Shown: one piece after another, positions 22,651 through 35,222 of the stretch
How positions within the stretch are numbered: the first letter of the stretch is position 1
Layout: the number at the start of each line of letters is the position of its first letter
Assembly: GCA_025667525.1 (NCBI GenBank)
Contig: CM046875.1
Coordinates: forward strand, 118,782,340-118,846,339
Direction: 5' to 3'
DNA from: Glebionis coronaria
Lineage: Eukaryota; Streptophyta; Magnoliopsida; Asterales; Asteraceae
Length of the DNA: 64,000 bases
Made by a program: the position numbers and the translations under genes
Notes under the pieces: model-generated
The model's input: the letters and a program-made list of their open reading frames with translations, nothing else
Told to the model about the DNA's origin: nothing
The model's database searches: none

Positions 22651-24214
22651 TGATACTAGAGATTTTACTAGTTTGAAAGTTCGTTCTAGGAATCCTCTCG
22701 AATTGATCACAGCCTAAAGTGGAATGATTTGTTCTTGGTGACAAAAAGTGGGTTTGGTTTTCTAATCTACTAAAAAGGGAAATGAATAAAGTAAAGAAAA
22801 ACTTAAACTTAAAACAATTAAAAAGTAAAACTTGAATAAGAAATTAAATCAAACAGTACTGGAAAAATACCCTAATAGAAAATACCTTATACGGAATAAA
22901 ATAACTATGCTAAATAATTGCCCTGTGCGGAATGAAGTCCTATTCGGAAAAACAGGCTATTCGGAAAAACGGTCTATGCGGAATATACATTCCCTATGCG
23001 GAATAATTGTTCAATTCGGAATAAATCCTCAATTCGGTATATTAACTCTATTCGGAATGTTTTTCTTATGCGGAAAAATGGCCCTATTCGGAATATATAA
23101 AATATTCCGAATAAGGAGAAAGTAAAAATGCTATTCGGAATAACCAAAATTCCGAATAAGGGATGGAAACAAAAGCTATTCGGAATAATGAAAATGTTCC
23201 GAATAAGGGAAAAAATCAAGCAGACTATGCGGAATGTAGGTCCTATTCGGAATATTTAAAATATTCCGAATAAAGGTAAAACAAAAAGGCTATTCGGAAT
23301 GTCTGAACATTCCGAGTAAGAAATCAAGCAGATTGTCTATTTGGAATAAAGCTGGGAACGAAGAACAGTTACAGACATAAAACAGGGACTCGTTTTTAGT
23401 TCAAATCAATCCAAATACTCAAAAAGGTTTTACCAAATTCACCAATAATCATTTAAATATCATAAGTAACAAATCCCAACAATAAAAACACTAAATCAAC
23501 AACTTTCACAAGGTTAAAATCAATAAAACAAGAACTTTTAAAACTTTGAATAGAAAAGGAGATGAACAAGATGATTAGAAAGATTGGAATTGAAAGATTA
23601 ATGTAAAAGTAAACAAGAGTAATGATTGAACACTTACAAGATTGAAAGAAAATTAAAAATCACCAAACACCCTAATGATGTTGGTGATGCTACGAACCAA
23701 AAGAAAGAACTGGGAAAGAAAAAAAATAAAACTAACTCCCTAATTGTGTGAAGGAAAAATCCTTTTATAGTCCTAGTGGTTGGTTGGTGAGTGGGCTATC
23801 TCCCTTTCTTCTTGTCTTCTCGTCTTTTCAGAAAAGTTGACGTTTTCGATTATGATTCGGGATTTGTCGACGATTAAATCCAACTCGTCTTTTAATTTCT
23901 TCGTTAAATAGACTTGAGTTTCTTCGACATATGTAAATCTTCCATCTTTGGTCCTTTTCTTCGATAAATCTTCAAATAGGCCCATTGACTTCAAATCTTT
24001 TGCATCTCTTGGACAATAGGCTTCGTCTTTAGTCTTTTTCCTTGATAAAACCCGTGCAATCCCATGTTTTCTTCAATAATCAGCCGGTTGACTCTGAAAA
24101 CACAATAAACACAAAAACCACGCATAATTCCAAACAATTGATATTAAATACGTGTTTTGGTCTTGTTTTAGCCAGTTATAAGTGGTAAAAGGATGGGTGT
24201 TTACACACCTATCA
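22651..24214 (-). repeat. Athila-2 3' LTR
   Basis: On the minus strand it starts TGATAGGTGTGTAAACACCC and ends CTCTAGTATCA. It pairs with 32013-33576 over its full length. It contains an array of about 22 TATTCGGAAT-type motifs at 22885-23350. The 73-codon and 97-codon frames within it also exist in the other LTR and have no recognised domain, so I do not call them genes. Confidence 0.95.
22885..23350. repeat. TATTCGGAAT motif and hairpin array in Athila-2 3' LTR
   Basis: About 22 copies of (T)ATTCGGAAT or ATGCGGAAT occur, mostly on the plus strand, with five in the opposite orientation, ATTCCGAATA. The last part forms five successive hairpins: 23085-23113, 23132-23158, 23177-23205, 23244-23272 and 23291-23318, with stems of 9-13 bp and unrelated loops. 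In the fifth the stem carries GT/AC where the first and fourth carry AT/AT. Confidence 0.85.
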
Positions 24215-24228
24215 AATCCCTTACACTT
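24215..24228 (-). other. Polypurine tract of Athila-2
   Basis: On the minus strand the purine-rich AAGTGTAAGGGATT directly precedes the 3' LTR start TGATAGG. Position and composition fit a plus-strand primer; purity is moderate. Confidence 0.5.
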
Positions 24229-26118
24229 AACCATTGCCATGCCCTCATGCAATGCTTAATGATAAAGCAAATTTACATTTTTCTCATAATCAATCAACCT
24301 TGGCCTTATTAAAATACTACTAAACAAAAATTAAAGTACTAAGAGAAATTAAAACTTTAAAATAAACAAAAGGATGGAAATAACTTGCAAAGAAATCAAG
24401 GACTTACATTAGGGCTTTGGTGCTGCGAAGATTTATTATCCTCAAGTTTCACGTTCCCCAAACTAAGCTTCAAAACGAGATCATTGTTATTATAAGTTAG
24501 CAAATCAAACACTTACACACATGGCTTAATTAAATGCTTAAACTCCCTTATTCCTAATTGTATCTCTTGTATTTTATTTTTGTCTTAGAATGATCATGAA
24601 GATGCATTTTTGGACTTATTTCGATAGTTTATTTAGGCTGAAAGCAAAATGGGACGATTTGATCAATAGTTAGCTAAAGGACAAAATCTCTTAAAACTGC
24701 TTCTCGGGATATCAAAAAGTTCATATCTTGGCATAACTCGGTTCACGATTTGAGACCTTTCTCGGGCCGATATTTGGCATGTACTTCATACTTCATATCT
24801 TCGAGAGACGTTCTTGAGATAATGGTCTTCTCATCATAATAGAGTTTCTTCACTTGGAGACTTTTGAGGGGTACTCCAACTTTGTTGACCACGACTTCAT
24901 GATTATTTCTTCAATCTCTAATTGGGATTTTGAGATACAACGATCCGCCTCCTTTTCGGACTTGGATCTATTTATCCTCATACCTTTTTAGGGTCTTTTC
25001 GGATAGACTTCTCCATGATCTTAATGGGAGTTGATTGCTTGTCGTCGTGAGTCTTGATCATTCATATTGATTTTGGGAATATTGCTTTTCACATCACCTT
25101 GGATCTTTAACAATAAAATGGAATCCTCATGCCTTGTTAGGGCCTTTTCGGACTCGCCAATCTTCGCTCCCCGCTTCATAAGTTATGCCTTGGCTATGAA
25201 CTCTTATCATTACCGAGCAACTTTTAAACGATCTTGGGCTAGAAGCTAAGTAAATTTTCAAATCGTACGACCTTACTTATTGCAGATAAATTATTAGCAA
25301 GTGATGGGAGAATAGGCGAATAATTACACCAAGTGAGCTTGCGCAAGAATACCGACTTATAATTGACTCTATCATTTCTCGTTCTCCACAATTTAAAATC
25401 TCAAGTAATGAGACTCGTGGATACTTAGCCTAATAAACCAATTAAGGTCTACATGGTTAAGGATACTAGCTAGAATAAACTTAGATAAGTCTATTCGGGT
25501 TGAGTCAAAATAATCGCAACGGGCCTAATATGTCAAAGATTTCTAAACTAGCTACACCACTTATTAAAATTTGACTTTATTGCGGGATTTATACATATGA
25601 AAGCAACGATAAAAATTTAAAAATTACGACTAAAATGGCCAAAGTTAATAAAAAATTTGAAAAATGTTGAAAAATATGATTTTCCGGTTAAATGAAGGCA
25701 TTTTCATGGAAAATTCCACTTAAAACTTCGATAGAAGTCCCCCCTACACTTAAGATAAACATTGTCCTCAATGTTTAAGCATGTGGGAAAAGTCTCCCCT
25801 ACACTTATGACATTGTGTACGTTGGTTAACTCAAGTTAAGGAAGGGACGACTAACGTGATCAATTTCAAATGTGAGTATGAAGAAAATTGAATCACGATA
25901 GTTGAGAGATAGAACCGGATTTCGGATAACACGGAAGCACGGTTCTTCAAAGAATCCCAAGATTGCAGTTATCCCTGTAATCACATCACCACACAAACAC
26001 AAACGACCAAAATAGGTCCTCCCCTACACTTAGGGGGTTAAAGGGATAGATACTCGGGCTGCCTCCCGAGGAGCGCTTGTTTTTCATAACCGAGTCACGA
26101 GCCTGACTCGACCCACAA
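24229..26118 (-). other. Athila-2 3' non-coding region
   Basis: About 1.9 kb between the pol stop and the 3' LTR with no frame of convincing length. Several blocks match the same region of Athila-1 (18217-20025). The block at 26000-26118 ('ctgcctcccgaggagcgctt') is the part just after the pol stop. No env-like ORF seen. Confidence 0.6.
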
Positions 26119-29100
26119 TTAGTTCATGGGGAACGTGGTGAGGGATGGAATCACCTCCTGAGAGGTGTCCTCACCAAAGTACAACTTCACTCGTTGGCCA
26201 TTCACCTTAAAATTAGGTCCATTAGGTTGAGCGAGCTCGAGAGTACCATATGGAAAAATTTGGGCAATGGTGAATGGGCCGGACCAACGAGATTTGAGCT
26301 TTCCCGAAAAGATTTTCAACCGAGAGTTAAAAAGTAAGACTTTGTATCCAACATGGAACTCTCGGTTTTTAATCTTAGAGTCGTGAATGAGCTTAGTCCT
26401 TTCCTTATAGATCAAAGAATTTTCATAAGCCTCATTACGGAGTTCATTGAGCTCATTAAGTTGGATCTTGCGTAGGTCACCGGCTTTGTTGATATCAAAA
26501 TTAACCCACTTCAAGGCCCAGTAAGCCTTGTGCTCCAACTCAATGGGGAGGTGGCACGCTTTCCCGTACACAAGACGATAAGGCGTATAGCCGATCGGGG
26601 TCTTGTAAGCAGTACGGAAAGCCCACAAAGCATCATCAAGTTTATCAGCCCATGAGGCACGATACTCTCCCACGATTCTTTCCAGAATTCGCTTAAGTCC
26701 TCGGTTGGATATTTCAGCCTGGCCATTAGTTTGTGGGTGGTAGGCTGTGGAAAGACGATGGTTTACACCGTACTTAGCCATGACTATAGCAAATTGGTCA
26801 TTGCAGAAATGAGTCCCACGATCACTAATAATGGCACGAGGCACACCGAATCTAGCGAAGAGAGCTTTCAGAAAGTTACAAACCACCCTTGCGTCATTAG
26901 TAGGTAAAGCTTTGGCTTCAACCCACTTTGAAACGTAGTCAACGGCTACAAGGATGTATTTGTTTCCTTTAGAGGAAGGGAATGGCCCCATAAAGTCGAT
27001 ACCCCAAACATCAAAGATTTCACATTCTTGTATGAAATTTTGAGGCATCTCATCTTTATGTGTGATCTTGCCTTGTTTCTGGCAAGCATCACATCGTTTA
27101 ACCATATCGTGAGCGTCACGATAGATGGTGGGCCAATAAAATCCCGAATCAAACACTTTTTTGGCGGTGTAGTTGGGACCAAAGTGACCACCGGTGGGTC
27201 CTTTGTGGCAAGCATCAAGGATTTTCAAAGCTGCCGGTCCATCAACACATCGGTGGATAATCAGGTCGGCACATTGTTTGAATAGGTAAGGGTCGTCCCA
27301 AAAGTAAGTCTTAATGTCGGTGAAGAACTTTTTCTTTTGTTGGGACGTCAACCCTTCCTTGAGAATTCCACCCGCCAAGTGTTTTGCAAAGTCCGCAAAC
27401 CACGGGGTTTCATTAGATTTCGAATTTATAGACATTAAGGTCTCCAAGGGAAAAGAATCATTGATTTCCTTGTTCGGATGATCCCCTTGGTAAGGATCCT
27501 CAAGTCTGCTGAGATGATCCGCGGCTAGGTTTTCAGCTCCTTTTTTATCGCGAATTTCGATTTTAAATTCCTGGAGCAGCAAAACCCAGCGAAGAAGTCT
27601 TGGTTTGGAATCTTGCTTTGTCAACAAGTACTTCAACGCGGAATGATCGGTATACACGATTGTGGTGGAAAGGACAAGATAGGGGCGGAATTTTTCAAAA
27701 GCATAGACAACAGCTAAAAGCTCTTTTTCGGTTGTCGTATAATGCAATTGTGCCCCTGTCATTATCTTGCTAGCGTAATGGATTGGTTGGAAGTGTTTAC
27801 TCACTCTTTGTCCCAGAACCGCTCCAATAGCAAAATCACTAGCATCGCACATCAACTCAAAGGGCAGCTCCCAGTTAGGGGTAACTAAGACGGGTGCCTT
27901 AGTAAGCTTATCCTTAAGCGAGTTGAAGGCTTCAAGACACTCTTTGGAAAAGATAAAAGGAGTATCTTTTTCCAAGAGGTGGGTCATCGGGCGAGCGATT
28001 TGAGAAAAATCTTTGATATATCGACGGTAGAAGCCCGCATGACCCAGAAAACTTCTCACACCCTTCACGGTTGAAGGTGGAGGCAACTTGGCGATAACAT
28101 CGACTTTAGCACGGTCTACTTCAAGACCGGCTTTGGAAATCTTGTGTCCCAGCACGATGCCTTCTTTTACCATAAAATGGCATTTTTCCCAATTTAGAAC
28201 AAGGCGAGTGTCTTCGCACCGCTTAAGCATACGTTCCAAATTGGCAAGGCAAGAAGAGAAGGAATCCCCGAAGACCGAGAAATCATCCATGAAGACTTCC
28301 ATGGTTTGTTCAACCATGTCATGGAAGATAGCTAACATGCACCTTTGAAAAGTCCTGGGCGCATTACATAAGCCAAAAGGCATTCTTTTGTACGCAAATG
28401 TGCCATAGGGACAAGTGAATGTTGTCTTCTCTTGATCTTGGGGATCGATGGGTATTTGAAAATAACCCGAGAAACCATCAAGAAAGCAGTAATATTCATT
28501 ACCCGCTAAACGTTCAAGCATTTGGTCCATAAAAGGTAGAGGGAAATGATCCTTTCTCGTGGCATCATTGAGTTTGCGGTAGTCTATACAAACTCTCCAC
28601 CCAGTAACGAGACGAGTGGAAATCAACTCGTTGTGTTCATTGGGAACAACGGTTATTCCGCCCTTCTTGGGCACACAATGGATTGGACTAACCCATGGTG
28701 AATCCAAAATAGGGTAAATCATACCCGCATCAAGAAGTTTGATAACCTCTGTTTTGATGACTTCATGTATTTTGGGATTCACCCTTCGTTGGCTTTGAAT
28801 TGTGGGTTTAAAGTCGTCCTTCATGAGAATTTTGTGTGTGCAGAAGTGAGGATCAATTCCACGAATATCAGAAATCTTCCAAGCAATAGCTGTTTTATGC
28901 TTCTTCAACACGGCGACAAGTCGAGTTTTCTTTTCATCTTTCAAGTCCTTAGCAATGATGACTGGCGACTTCTTCTCTTCTTCAAGGAATATATACTCGA
29001 GATGGGGCGGCAACTCCTTAAGTTCTAAATCTGAAGGATTTTCGACGGGTGGCGTTTTCAAAGTCGGAGTATCGATAGCAATGACCGTGGGAGATGGTGG

Positions 29101-31800
29101 CGAAGGATTGTCTTTGGTGAGAAGATTTTCAAAGAAATTCATGTCTTCATCCCCATCGGTGGGAGAATCATTAGTAGCTAAATTCACATCTCCCATGGTA
29201 TCTTCAAGATTGTTCCAAAATAAATCACTATCTCCAAATAGAGACAATGATGAATCAATAGAGGACACGGTCTCAACATTGGGAAGAGAGGTAGGAATAC
29301 TTTTGCAAGCATCATTAAAGTGTTCTTCACAAGCCTCATCAAGAACATCAATACAATTAACACTCTCATATGAATAAGGCTGTTTAGACAACTTTCCCAT
29401 GTTGAAGACTACTTTATCGTCACCCACTCTCATGATAAGCTCACCAGCTTCAACATCAATGAGAGTGCGACCGGTCCTCAAGAATGGACGACCAACAATT
29501 AGTGGCACACGAGGGTCCATCTCGTAGTCGACGACAACAAAATCAGCAGGAAAAGTGAATTTATCGACTCCTACAATGACGTCTTCGGCTATCCCCACTG
29601 GATAAGCAACCGTACGGTTAGCTAATTCCAAAGTCATTTTGGTGGGGACTAGCTCTGGGAGAGATAATTGCTTCCAAACACTTAGAGGCATGAGATTAAT
29701 ACTGGCACCTAGATCGGCTAGGGCCATGCAATTCTCTACTCCCGAGAAATTGCAAGGGATAAGAAAACGACCCGGATCACCAAGCTTAGTTGGCAATTTC
29801 CTTAAGAGCACTGCAGAGCAATTCTCATTAAGTTGGGTGTTGGCAACATCGAGGAGCTTTTCCTTGTCGCTCAGAAGATCTTTAAACATTTTCGCATATT
29901 TAGGCATGTGAGCGAGAGCCTCAGCGAAGGAGATATTGAAATTCAGTTGTTTAAACATTTTGAGAAAGTTCGAAACCTGAATATCGTCCTTGCTTTTGAG
30001 CTTCTCTTTCCTCAACCTAGATGGATAAGGTATATTGGAAGAAGAGGAAGGCTTTGGAAGAATAGGATCACTCACATCCTTGGGTGGAGGAGAGGTAGAA
30101 GGAAGAGGTGGAGAAATTGGGGAAGGAGAAGGATGAGGAATAGGAGCAGGTGACTCGTTCTCCTTAGTCACAACCACCGGTGGAGGTATAGGAAGCTCGT
30201 GTTCCTTGGTACCTTTGCCACTTCGAGTGGTGATTGCTTTCATCTCCCCTCTTGGATTCGCAACGGTGTTACTCGGAAGAGTACCCGAAGAAGAGGGTTG
30301 ATTACCTTGGAAGAAACTAGCCATCATGTTCTTCAAGTCATTTGTTTGGCTATCCAACGTATTTCTCATGTCGGCTCTCAAATCGTTTCCTTGTTTGACC
30401 AGGTCTGCTTTCAAGTTGCGCACTTCCTGTTGAAGATTTTCCACGATCACATCATTGGTCCTCATGTAGGTTGCAACCTCTTGGTGTAATGCAGTGGTTT
30501 GGTTGGAAGGAGCATTGTATGCGGGTGGTTGATAAGCAGGTTGCTGGTAAACTTGGTTGTTACGTTGAGGTGGTTGTTGCTGCTTGTGAGGAGGGATGTA
30601 TGGTGTACGAGGTTGTTGTTGTTGTTGAGGAGAGCGGTTGAGGTTTTGTTGTTGGTTTGAGTTAGTTGGGGGAAAGCCAGGTGGGGAAAGATAATTGTTA
30701 GAACGGTAGCTCAGCAAGTTACGGTCACCTTGAGGTCTAGCTTGATAAGCAGGTTGAGGATAGGTGCCATAAGCTGCATTCACATTCTCTGCAGGGTAAT
30801 CTTGGGTGGCGGTACAAGTGGTGTAAGAGTGAGGACCACCGCATATCTCACAAGGTTGGCTGACAGCGTTAACTTGAGCGTTTTTAGCGTTGGGGCTGTT
30901 GTTGTTGCTGACGGTGTGGGTGACAAGCGATTCAAGAAGCGTAGTGATTTTGTCAAGACGCTTGTCGCTGTCACTAGTGCTAGCACTAGCGACATTGGTC
31001 CGAACACTCTTGGTTTACACACGAGATTTATTCTCAGTGATGTCCCAAGCAGCATTGGAAGTCTTAGCCAAAAGATTACCCCCCGAAGCACTGTTTAGTG
31101 AATCTTGGTCACTCATGTTTAAACCATTGTAAAAAGTATTAATTTGATGTACTTTGGTAAAACCATGTTGTGGGCATTTTCTTAAAAGATCTTTAAAACG
31201 ATCCCAAGATTCACTGAACGACTCATCGTACTTTTGTTCAAAATTTATAACCTCATTCCGCAAAGCGGTAGTACGAGAGGGTGGGAAAAAATAATTGATA
31301 AACTTGGTTTCCAAATCCGTCCACGAGAGAATACTCTGTGGCGGTTCCTTAGCAAGCCAATGCCGGGCTTGTCCCTCTAAAGAAAAGGGAAAAAGTTGTA
31401 ACCTTATAACCTCTTGTGGAACACCATTGAACTTGACCGTGTTGGTGAGTTGCAAGAATCTCTTGATATGGTCATGTGGGTCATCAATGGTACGCCCCAA
31501 GAATGGTTGAGCGGAGACCATCTGGATAAAGCCTGACTTGAGCTCGAAATTGTTGGCTGCAATTGCTGGTATAACAATTGGATCAGTGTTGCCATCGACA
31601 TGAGCTTGCAGCAGTTCAATCATCGGGCGATTATCCGGAAGGGGCTCATTGTTGTTGTTATTGTTCATGTTGTTGAAAGGTGGGTTGTTGTTATTATTAT
31701 TGTTGTTTGGAGGTGGTATGTTGTTGTTGTTTTGTACACCGGCCATGTCTAGGTTATCGAGAGGCTCGGGCTCTTGATAAGACGTGGATCGAGTGCGCAT
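26119..31800 (-). CDS. gag-pol: Athila-2 gag-pol polyprotein, one in-frame stop
   Basis: Two frames, 31800-31015 (261 aa) and 30783-26119 (1554 aa), are the same reading frame with TAA at 31017-31015 between them. The first holds the gag N-terminus ('MAGVQNNN', '[12 protein letters not shown]', '[16 protein letters not shown]'). After the stop a zinc knuckle, [13 protein letters not shown], follows. In the 1554-aa part: Gln/Pro-rich spacer (1-110), aspartic protease '[13 protein letters not shown]' near 357, reverse transcriptase with 'FMDDFSVFG' near 830, RNase H '[14 protein letters not shown]' near 978, integrase zinc finger near 1180-1230, and integrase core with Asp in 'GIDFMGPF' (about 1262), Asp in 'ISDRG' (about 1322) and Glu in 'NGQAEIS' (about 1354). 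There is no chromodomain, as expected for Athila/Tat. All catalytic motifs look intact. The stop could be a nonsense mutation (CAA to TAA) or a programmed readthrough site. Confidence 0.95.
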
Positions 31801-31995
31801 ACACCTGCAAAAGAACGAACAAAGAAAAACAAAGCAAAAATATTTTTGGTTTTTTATGTTTTTTAATTTTTTGTATTTTTGAAAATTTTATATTGTTAGG
31901 ATTTTTTGAAAATTTTTATGAAAAAGTAACGTTCACGGGGAACGGATCCCAAAATCCAAGTTCTCACAAAAAACTTTTGATCTTAACGAGAAGAG
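31801..31995 (-). other. Athila-2 5' leader
   Basis: Untranslated leader between primer-binding site and gag start, T/A-rich with no ORF. It resembles neither the Athila-1 nor the Athila-3 leader closely, so Athila-2 is a different subfamily. Confidence 0.6.
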
Positions 31996-32010
31996 CCGGC
32001 AGCGGCGCCA
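31996..32010 (-). other. Athila-2 primer-binding site
   Basis: Minus strand TGGCGCCGCTGCCGG, two bases inside the 5' LTR; resembles the tRNA-Asp 3' end. The intact site fits the youth of this element. Confidence 0.85.
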
Positions 32011-32012
32011 TT

Positions 32013-33576
32013 TGATACTAGAGATTTTACTAGTTTGAAAGTTCGTTCTCGGAATCCTCTCGAATTGATCACAGCCTAAAGTGGAATGATTAGTTCTTGG
32101 TGACAAAAGTGGGTTTGGTTTTCTAATCTACTAAAAAGGGAAATGAATAAAGTAAAGAAAAAGTTAAACTTAAAACAATTAAAAAGTAAAACTTGAGTAA
32201 GAAATTAAATCAAACAGTACTGGAAAAATACCCTAATAGAAAATACCTTATACGGAATAAAATAACTATGCTGAATAATTGCCCTGTGCGGAATGAAGTC
32301 CTATTCGGAAAAACAGGCTATTCGGAAAAACGGTCTATGCGGAATATACATTCCCTATGCGGAATAATTGTTCAGTTCGGAATAAATCCTCAATTCGGTA
32401 TATTAACTCTATTCGGAATGTTTTTCTTATGCGGAAAAATGGCCCTATTCGGAATATATAAAATATTCCGAATAAGGAGAAAGTAAAAATGCTATTCGGA
32501 ATAACCAAAATTCCGAATAAGGGATGGAAACAAAAGCTATTCGGAATAATGAAAATGTTCCGAATAAGGGAAAAAATCAAGCAGACTATGCGGAATGTAG
32601 GTCCTGTTCGGAATATTTAAAATATTCCGAATAAAGGTAAAACAAAAAGGCTATTCGGAATGTCTGAACATTCCGAGTAAGAAATCAAGCAGATTGTCTA
32701 TTCGGAATAAAGCTGGGAACGAAGAACAGTTACAGACATAAAACAGGGGACTCGTTTTTAGTTCAAATCAATCCAAATACTCAAAAAGGTTTTACCAAAT
32801 TCACCAATAATCATTTAAATATCATAAATAACAAATCCCAACAATAAAAACACTAAATTAACAACTTTCACAAGGTTAAAATCAATCAAACAAGAACTTT
32901 TAAAACTTTGAATAGAAAAGGAGATGAACAAGATGAATAGAAAGATTGGATTTGAAAGATTAATGTAAAAGTAAACAAGAGTAATGATTGAACACTTACA
33001 AGATTGAAAGAAAATTAAAAATCACCAAACACCCTAATGGTGTTGGTGATGCTACGAACCAAAAGAAAGAACTGGGAAAGAAAAAAAATAAAACTAACTC
33101 CCTAATTGTGTGAAGGAAAAATCCTTTTATAGTCCTAGTGGTTGGTAGGTGAGTGGGCTATCTCCCTTTCTTCTTGTTTTCTCGTCTTTTCAGAAAAGTT
33201 GACGTTTTCGATTCTGATTCGGGATTTGTCGACGATTAAATCCAACTCGTCTTTTAATTTCTTCGTTAAATAGACTTGAGTTTCTTCGACATATGTAAAT
33301 CTTCCATCTTTGGTCCTTTTTTTCGATAAATCTTCAAATAGGCCCATTGACTTCAAATCTTTTGCATCTCTTGGACAATAGGCTTCGTCTTTAGTCTTTT
33401 TCCTTGATAAAACCCGTGCAATCTCATGTTTTCTTCAATAATCAGCCGGTTGACTCTGAAAACACAATAAACACAAAAACCACGCATAATTCCAAACAAT
33501 TGATATTAAATACGTGTTTTGGTCTTGTTTTAGCCAGTTATAAGTGGTAAAAGGATGGGTGTTTACACACCTATCA
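32013..33576 (-). repeat. Athila-2 5' LTR
   Basis: Full-length partner of 22651-24214, same 1564-bp length, about 20 differences by eye. The motif/hairpin array is at 32250-32712; here the final motif reads TATTCGGAAT where the 3' copy has TATTTGGAAT, a C-to-T change at a CG site. Confidence 0.95.
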
Positions 33577-33906
33577 AAGGACTTCCTTTATGATGAGGTC
33601 GTGAATTTTGGGGTTCACCCTCCTTTGACATTGGATTGCGGGTTTGTAGTCCTCCTCCATTAAGATTTTGTGGGTACAAAATTTGGGATCGATCCCCTTA
33701 ATGTCGGATAATTTCCACGCAATTTCCCCTTTGTGATCCTTTAGAACATCGACAAGTGCGTTTTTTTCATCATTCGAAAGATCTTTCGCAATAATAACCG
33801 GCAACTTGTCGTCCTCCTCTGAAAATACATATTCAAGATGAGGAGGTAAATCTTTCAACTCGAGGATTGGTGGTTCCTCAATTGAAGATTTGGGCTCGAT
33901 ACTCAT
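33574..33906 (-). pseudogene. pol: Athila-1 pol fragment: start of reverse transcriptase
   Basis: Reads 'LKDLPPHLEYVFSEE', '[15 protein letters not shown]' and '[16 protein letters not shown]', the conserved stretch ahead of the RT catalytic domain. It stops at the AAGGA duplication; the reading resumes at 22650 with '[11 protein letters not shown]'. A two-codon overlap with a stop separates it from the protease frame. Confidence 0.9.
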
Positions 33907-35186
33907 ACCTCCTCGGGTGGAGGAAATGGGAAATCGTTAAGAAAATCCTTGATAATCGAGAAGTCCTCATCGTTGTCGAGTTCTTCGTCACAAGTACATG
34001 GAACATCAAATTCTTCCAACGTAAAACCACCACCTTCAAATGGAGTGAAGGTTGGTGTCGAATTATCAAGAATGGGATCAAGCATAGTGGGACCACTATT
34101 TTCATCGTCACCAAAACCTAAAACTTCTTGTGAAAATTCCTCGCAAACAACGTCGATCATATCAACGAGGTTTATGGTTGCTACGGAATAAACATGAGAA
34201 ATTGGAAAATTTGGAGTTGCGTTTATAACAAGTTTCTCGTCGTTGAAACGTAAGGTAATCTTTCTAGCATGCACATCAATCAATGCCATAGACGTATCTA
34301 AAAACGAACGACCTAAAATAAGAGGAACTTGAGGATCCGTGGGAATATCGACAACGATAAAGTCTACCGGATAATAGAACTTTCCCACTTTCACAAAAAC
34401 GTCTTCGGCCAATCCACATGCGGGAATAGTGGAATGATCGGCCAATTCGATAGACATTAGTGAAGGAGTAAGATTAGGAAGATTGAGCGACTTGAAGATT
34501 GCAAGAGGCATCAAGCTAATACTAGCACCAAGATCGGCCAAGGCATAACATTCCTCCATATCTTGGATTGCACATGGAATCAAGAATTTACCGGGATCAC
34601 CTATTTTTTGAGGTATGCGGTTAAGATAAACCGATGAACAACTAGACAATTGTTGCAATTTCTCCTTGTTGTTTAACATACTCTTAAAGTCAGGGGCAAA
34701 TTGAGGCATTATGACCAAAGCATCTGCAAAACTCACATTAAAATGCACGTCATGAAACATTTTCATAAAAAGCTCAAATTGGTAATTGTCGCGCTCTTGA
34801 CGTTTCTCCTTCCTAAGTCTCGATGGATAGGGCAAAGGTGGTGTGGGTTGAGGCATAGGCATAGCCTTTGGAAGCTCGGGTTCCAAATGTGGTAATGGGT
34901 CAACCGTAGGTGTGGCATGAGCGGTACTTCGTGGGATTGGGACATGTTCCTTTTCGACCACCACTTCGGGTTCTTCCTCAATTTCCTCCACCGTTGGAGT
35001 AACTGGATGAGGATTCGGTTCCTTAAGTGTCTTACCACTTCGTGTGGTAATCACTTTCTTCTCTCCTTTAGGGTTCGATATGGTGTTACTAGGAAGACTA
35101 CTCGAAGACGGTTTACACATTATAGCCTCAAAAATGGATGAAATTTTATCCTCAAACATATATTGCCTCTTATCGGCCTTAAGCAT
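33903..35186 (-). pseudogene. gag-pol: Athila-1 gag C-terminus and aspartic protease region
   Basis: A 427-codon frame. Residues 1-130 are a variable Pro/Glu-rich linker ('KKVITTRSGKTLKEP'). The retropepsin-like domain follows, with active-site stretch '[13 protein letters not shown]' near residue 215 and 'VPLILGRSFLDT' near 300. The rest is an acidic linker to reverse transcriptase. The frame is open, but flanking parts are broken, so the element is inactive. Confidence 0.85.
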
Positions 35187-35222
35187 CTCTTGTTTTATTT
35201 CATGTTGCCCTTGTTCTATTTT

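Larger units (their letters stand above)
22651..33576 (-). mobile_element. Athila-2: nearly complete Ty3/gypsy (Athila-type) retrotransposon
   Basis: 10,926 bp with two 1564-bp LTRs (22651-24214 and 32013-33576), a primer-binding site, one long gag-pol frame with a single stop, a polypurine tract and a perfect 5-bp duplication AAGGA (22646-22650 and 33577-33581). It is inserted inside the Athila-1 reverse transcriptase reading. By eye the LTRs differ at about 20 positions (near 1.3%), implying a fairly young insertion. Confidence 0.95.

Noticed and set aside
22832..23219. Frames of 97 and 81 codons, also present at 32193-32580
   Set aside because: They translate the TATTCGGAAT array in the LTR; duplication in both LTRs is not evidence of coding.
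24229..26118. Env-like ORF of an Athila element
   Set aside because: No frame longer than about 60 codons and no membrane or coiled-coil pattern; the homologous Athila-1 region is also non-coding.
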